Source of the DNA: Planctomycetota bacterium
Lineage (GTDB): Bacteria > Planctomycetota > Phycisphaerae > Sedimentisphaerales > SM23-30
Length of the DNA: 18,893 nucleotides
Assembly: GCA_029573975.1 (NCBI GenBank)
Contig: JAKQBU010000217.1
Coordinates: 1-18,893 of the forward strand
Direction of reading: 5' to 3'
Position 1 is the first letter of the stretch. Each line of letters starts with the position of its first letter. Under the pieces are notes generated by a model, which saw only the letters and a list, made by a program, of their open reading frames with translations, made no database searches and was not told the DNA's origin. Position numbers and translations under genes: made by a program. Positions 15,234 to 18,893 of the stretch are shown piece by piece.

Positions 15234-15257
15234 TGTATAGAAAGGACTTACGGCAAG

Positions 15258-15276
15258 CCGGCCTAAAAAGAGCCGG
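15258..15276 (+). terminator. possible weak terminator hairpin after the first selenoprotein gene
   Basis: CCGGC (15258-15262) and GCCGG (15272-15276) form a 5-bp stem with a 9-nt loop, starting 24 bases after the stop codon. The T-run (GATTTTCTT) begins several bases later, so this is not a canonical intrinsic terminator. Confidence 0.3.
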
Positions 15277-15336
15277 ACCGGGGATTTTCTTAGAAACAAA
15301 ATAGCAGCAAAAGCGTCTGTATTTTTATAAGCGATT

Positions 15337-15345
15337 TGCTATAAT
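15337..15345 (+). promoter_or_regulatory. candidate extended -10 promoter of the second selenoprotein gene
   Basis: TGC followed by a perfect TATAAT (15340-15345) makes an extended -10 element. No convincing -35 is present at 16-18 bp, which extended -10 promoters tolerate. Transcription would start near 15352 and give a leader of about 40 nt to the ATG at 15392, which has AGGAAGGA upstream. Confidence 0.5.
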
Positions 15346-15391
15346 CGAAGGATAATCACAATAGGGTTCAACGCCAGGAAGGAAACGTATC

Positions 15392-17503
15392 ATGAAGAAA
15401 CACGTTATTTGGGCAAGCCTGGTTTTGGCAGTTTATTTAAGCTTTCCCGCTGGGGTTTCAGCGGAGCCGCAGTGGCTCCAGTATCGCACCGCCCGGGAAA
15501 CGCGGGAAATACTGGGGGATATCGGGTATCAGAACTTGAATTTTACCTCGAATCGGAGCCGCCAGGATGATCCGAACCGGGTGCATCTGACCGCCTTGTC
15601 TTTTTTCAAGGCCAATCCGGATGGTTCGGTGGTGGAGCTGGAACGCTGGACCACCCTGTTTCCCTCGACCGCCTGGGGGATCGGGGTGCGGGAGGGAGAG
15701 ATTGACTCGGCTGCCAAATGGCTCAATCATCCGGAGAATTTCCAGCTTGATATCCCGCTGGAGGTTGGCCGGGAGCAGACCTTTACCTTCCAGATGGCGC
15801 ATACCGGTGATATTCAGGACTATTACGGCCTGAATTTCTTCTTCGACGGCCGGGAAACCGGCCTGGAGGGGCCTAAACCGGGGATTTCGGTGTATTCGCT
15901 GGTGGATGGCACGGGTTTGCAGGACGGCAATCCGGAATTTCTGGCCAATAGCGCCGGGCAAACCCAGGGCTGGCCCTTTGATCCGTCGGTGCCGGGGGCT
16001 GGAACGCTGGTGTATGATGACCCGATCAAGGGGATACGGGTGACACTGGCCAACTATGCGATGTACCCCAAATCCGTTTTTAAGCTGGATTATATTCAGC
16101 CCAGCCCCAACGGCTATCCTATTGCCCCGGACGGCTCTCCGGACCCGGTCGGTCAGTTTACCCTGCGGGCGGAGCGTTATGAGGCGGTCGCACCGGCGGA
16201 AGCGGAGAAGCCGGCGCCGCTGATTCTGCCCAAGGCGGCCGGGCAGGATCTACTGATTGCCAAATGGAATGCCCCGCTGGCGGAATGGGGCTTTTTGTGG
16301 GTGATTCTGGATGTAACCAAAAATACCTCCGGAACGGTTTGCCTGTATATCGATTCGGATGGGGACGGCAATCTGGAGAATGAAAACCCGATCCATCCCA
16401 GCTTTACGGACAATTACCGGCTGACCTTTGGCCCGGTCCAGGTTCCCTTTGAGGTGGATGGGGAGCCGGTCAGCTACCATGTGAACTTCATGTTTTACAA
16501 CCGCAGCGATTATACGCGGCTGTATGCCTATGCCGGCGGGTGGTACGAAGGTCCCATCCGGGTGGGGGATACGGAGCAATTCTGTATGCTGATGGATCAG
16601 AATGCCAACGGTACCTTTGATGACAAGAGTGTCAATTTCAGCGAAAGCGACCGGATTCGCATCGGTCCCAAAGACCAGCGGGATAGCCGCTATGTCGGCA
16701 ATTATGTCCAGTTGGCCGGCCAGCTCTATGCCTTACAGGTGGCACGGGATGGCGCCTATATCGAGCTGGCGGTGGCGGAGGACGTAAAGTACGGTTCGGT
16801 GCAGGTCCCGGAAACCATTACGGAGCTGGCGGCCGGCGGGGAAAATGGGCTGTTCACCGTGCCGCTAGAGAAGGGCAAGGGTTCGCTGCCGGTGGGAACG
16901 TACCGGATCGAACACTGGGGGATCGAGCGGAAAGACGACCAAGGTGCGAACTGGAGGCTGGCGGGCCGCTGGTTCGATGACAAGGGAATTTTCGCGATTA
17001 CACAGGATCAGCAGACGGATCTGAAGATTGGCGAACCGATTGTCTCCACTCTGGAAGATCGTACGCAGGGGAAGGAACATTATTTCAATCAGCGTACGGC
17101 CGGCTCGCTGGGAGAGTATATTGAGCTTACCCGCAACGGCTCCCAGCCGTCAGCCCCCGGCGTGCGCATCAAAAACCAGGACGGCTCCTATGACCGCAAA
17201 TTTACCCTGGAGTATGGGTGAGGCGGCACCTGTTCGCTCTCGTGGCGAGAGCCTTCATCCGAATCGGGAACATTTTTCGCAACAGTCGAACTTGGCGGGC
17301 CGTTTCAGGTTACCGCCCAGCCGTACAGCTTTAGCGTGGGCAGCGGCCCCGCGGTCCGGGAAGCAACCGAAGTTGCCCTGGGAACGGAAACCACCCAGAT
17401 GCCGCCCCCGTCATCCAGTAAAAACTGGATTATTGTGCTGGGTATTCTCCTGGTAGTGGCGGTGATCGCGGTGGTCACGCGGAAAAAGAAAACGCCGAAT
17501 TGA
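15392..17503 (+). CDS. predicted selenoprotein: large exported protein with C-terminal UGGTC domain and single membrane anchor (703 aa, Sec610)
   Basis: Read through an in-frame UGA at 17219-17221; the real stop is the TGA at 17501-17503. A signal peptide (1-24, ending GVSA) leads into a large extracytoplasmic region with two acidic, calcium-loop-like stretches (DSDGDGNLENE at 321-331, DQNANGTFDD at 402-411). The last domain (about 485-650) resembles the ectodomain of the upstream selenoprotein: LPVGTYRI, LKIGEP, then FTLEYG-Sec610-GGTC-SLSWREP, with Cys614 after Sec. A proline/serine linker, one membrane helix (about 679-695) and RKKK follow, so the protein is anchored with its bulk outside. 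Without read-through the anchor would be lost. AGGAAGGA precedes the ATG. Function is unknown. Confidence 0.87.
17219..17252 (+). promoter_or_regulatory. selenocysteine UGA and SECIS-like hairpin, copy 2
   Basis: UGA (17219-17221), 14 nt, then a 7-bp stem GCTCTCG (17236-17242) with CGAGAGC (17246-17252) and the triloop TGG. Spacing, stem length and loop equal those of copy 1. Two stem base pairs differ between the copies (U-A to C-G and A-U to U-A), and pairing is kept in both. That is compensatory covariation, and it changes encoded residues outside the conserved S-W-R. Confidence 0.85.
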
Positions 17504-17543
17504 CGGCGGTCGTTGTTTTTGGAAAATTGTGGTTTTGAATAGT

Positions 17544-17561
17544 TGGCAGCACCTACTGCCA
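17544..17561 (+). promoter_or_regulatory. leader hairpin just upstream of the carboxypeptidase-regulatory-like gene
   Basis: TGGCAG (17544-17549) and CTGCCA (17556-17561) pair perfectly over 6 bp with a 6-nt loop. It sits in the 72-base gap after the second selenoprotein gene, directly before the Shine-Dalgarno (AGGG). There is no T-run, so it looks like a leader or mRNA-stabilising hairpin rather than a terminator. Confidence 0.35.
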
Positions 17562-17575
17562 GAGAGGGTTTGGTT

Positions 17576-18893
17576 ATGCGCAAAAATGGGATATGGATTG
17601 GGAATATCGTTCTGGCAGTAGTTTTAACCGGCAGTATGGCATTGGCCCAGACACCGGAAGCGGTGCAAAAGGACCCGAATCAGCCGCCCCAGGTCCGCTG
17701 TGCGGGCAAGGTGGTGGATGGGCAGGGCCAGCCGCTGGCTGGGGCGCAGGTGGAACTGTATCGTATAATCCTGGTTGATGAAAATACCTATTCGTTTGAA
17801 GTGGAAAAGACCAAGGAGGCAATCACCGGCAACGACGGGGCCTTTTCGTTTGAGACTGCCCAGGAGGAAAACAGTCAAGCCAATCAGTCTGTGCTTCTGG
17901 CACAAAAGGATGGTTTCAGTATCGGCTGGGCCAATTGGATTCGGCGGGAAAATCTGGAAACCACTATCACCCTGGGCCAACCGGCGGACCTGGCCGGCCG
18001 GGTGGTGGACGAGGTGGACCAGCCCGTTGCCGGGGCGCAGGTGGGGATTGCGTTTCTGGTGGTAAATGTAAAGAATGAACCGCGGTATATGATTCAGAAA
18101 ATATCAAAAAAATTGCTCACAGCCGTTACGGACCCGGAAGGCGGTTTTGTTTTTAAGCGTTTGCCGGCGGAAGCGACCGCGGAATTTGCGGTGGAAAAAG
18201 CGGGCCGGGCGACGGTCAACACCTTCCAGCCGGGAAATTACCAGGGAAATGTCCTGCAATTTAAGCCGGGCCAGAAGGATATCAAGATCGTACAGCCCCT
18301 TGAAGCCATTATCGAAGGACAGGTGGTGGAGAAAGACAGCGGCAAACCGGCAGCAGGGATTCGGCTGGCGGCGCGGCAGAAACAGAGTTCGGCTCCCTTT
18401 AGCCCGGACCCGGTTTTATCCGATGCCGAAGGCCGCTTCCGTCTGAAGGGATTAATGGCGGGAAGCTGGACGATCAGCCTGGTTCAGCCGAAGGAAGTTC
18501 TGGGGGAGTGGGTGGGTGCGCCGGTAGAAGTGACCGCGGAAGCGGGCAAGACCAGCGAAGCCGTTAAAATCGAATTGTCAAAAGGCGGCGTCATCGAAGT
18601 AAAAGTGACCGACGAGGAAAGCAAACAGCCGGTGGATAAAGCCAGAGTAATGATCGACCCGGCTGAGGGGGGACAATCCCTGTCCATGCAGTCCGACCCG
18701 CAGGGTCTGGCACGCCTGCGGGTGCTGCCGGGCCAATACCGGCTCCGCGGTGTGTACATACAGGGAGGAGGCATGAGGCAGCGACGGGATGAGGCGATAA
18801 CCGTGGAAGAAGGGAAAACGGTGAGTCTGGAGTGCCAGATTACCGGTCCGACCAAGGTGGCCGGGGTAGTGAAGGACGAGGCAGGCCAGCCGG
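17576..18893 (+). CDS. exported protein with tandem carboxypeptidase-regulatory-like (Ig-like) repeats (partial, C-terminus off the right edge)
   Basis: 439 codons are visible with no stop. A signal peptide (hydrophobic 7-22, ending ALAQ) is followed by at least five beta-sandwich repeats with about 100-residue spacing. They start near residues 40, 138, 245, 338 and 426, each opening with a pattern like AGKVVDGQGQPLAGAQV. Further landmarks such as TDPEGGFVFKRLPAE and SDAEGRFRLKGLMAG are typical of the carboxypeptidase regulatory-like domain, a structural module of surface proteins that does not itself show a catalytic role. The ATG at 17576 has AGGG 7 nt upstream. It lies 72 bases after the second selenoprotein gene and is probably in the same envelope-protein cluster. 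No in-frame UGA is present in the visible part; the missing C-terminus should be inspected for one. Confidence 0.85.
   Translation, partial: MRKNGIWIGNIVLAVVLTGSMALAQTPEAVQKDPNQPPQVRCAGKVVDGQGQPLAGAQVELYRIILVDENTYSFEVEKTKEAITGNDGAFSFETAQEENSQANQSVLLAQKDGFSIGWANWIRRENLETTITLGQPADLAGRVVDEVDQPVAGAQVGIAFLVVNVKNEPRYMIQKISKKLLTAVTDPEGGFVFKRLPAEATAEFAVEKAGRATVNTFQPGNYQGNVLQFKPGQKDIKIVQPLEAIIEGQVVEKDSGKPAAGIRLAARQKQSSAPFSPDPVLSDAEGRFRLKGLMAGSWTISLVQPKEVLGEWVGAPVEVTAEAGKTSEAVKIELSKGGVIEVKVTDEESKQPVDKARVMIDPAEGGQSLSMQSDPQGLARLRVLPGQYRLRGVYIQGGGMRQRRDEAITVEEGKTVSLECQITGPTKVAGVVKDEAGQP

Noticed and set aside
14340..17221. Global reassignment of UGA to tryptophan or glycine
   Set aside because: Several genes in the window end properly in UGA, including an ATGA overlap at the coaX junction, and only the two hairpin-linked UGAs interrupt otherwise open frames.
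17544..17561. A third SECIS-like hairpin
   Set aside because: It has different stem and loop sequence and no in-frame UGA about 14 nt before it within a coding frame; it lies in the leader of the next gene.

Overview
The window most likely comes from a member of the Planctomycetota, perhaps a Phycisphaerae-like anaerobe. This is inference. It rests on two Tat-exported enzymes (one an exported Gfo/Idh/MocA oxidoreductase), a sigma-70 factor with several extra N-terminal helix-turn-helix segments, a CoaX pantothenate kinase, carboxypeptidase-regulatory-like surface repeats, and apparent selenocysteine use. No rRNA, tRNA, CRISPR array or insertion sequence was recognised.

Layout. 1-1463 (-): sigma-70 factor running off the left edge. 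1464-1809: AT-rich gap. 1810-2121 (+): ECF sigma remnant with region 2 only. 2153-3704 (-): AT-rich membrane protein overlapping a Tat-exported alpha/beta hydrolase. 3820-9113 (-): coaX, a divergent mnmE-like GTPase, the mntA-hepT type VII toxin-antitoxin pair, then mutS only 6 bases after hepT. 9415-11945 (-): LacI-type regulator followed by an exported Gfo/Idh/MocA oxidoreductase. 12089-13733 (+): larB and nnrD, transcribed divergently from the lacI-type gene. 13830-18893 (+): three envelope protein genes, the last running off the right edge.

Main discovery. Two of the last three genes appear to be selenoproteins of a family I do not recognise. Both have an in-frame UGA (14340-14342 and 17219-17221) in the same peptide context, Y-G-U-G-G-T-C-x-x-S-W-R-x-P. 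In both, exactly 14 nt after the UGA lies a 7-bp hairpin with a UGG triloop. The two stems differ in sequence but keep pairing through compensatory changes, as expected of a bacterial SECIS element. Read through, the first gene encodes a secreted domain followed by about seven membrane helices (467 aa, Sec171). The second encodes a large exported protein with a single C-terminal anchor (703 aa, Sec610). A normal gene caller would truncate both at the UGA and lose the membrane parts. UGA is a true stop elsewhere in the window, including at the end of the second gene, so this is context-dependent recoding rather than a changed genetic code.

The remaining genes are housekeeping (mutS, coaX, nnrD), cofactor synthesis (larB), regulation, and toxin-antitoxin functions. 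Promoter-like sequences support separate transcription starts before mntA, the lacI-type gene, larB, and each of the two selenoprotein genes.
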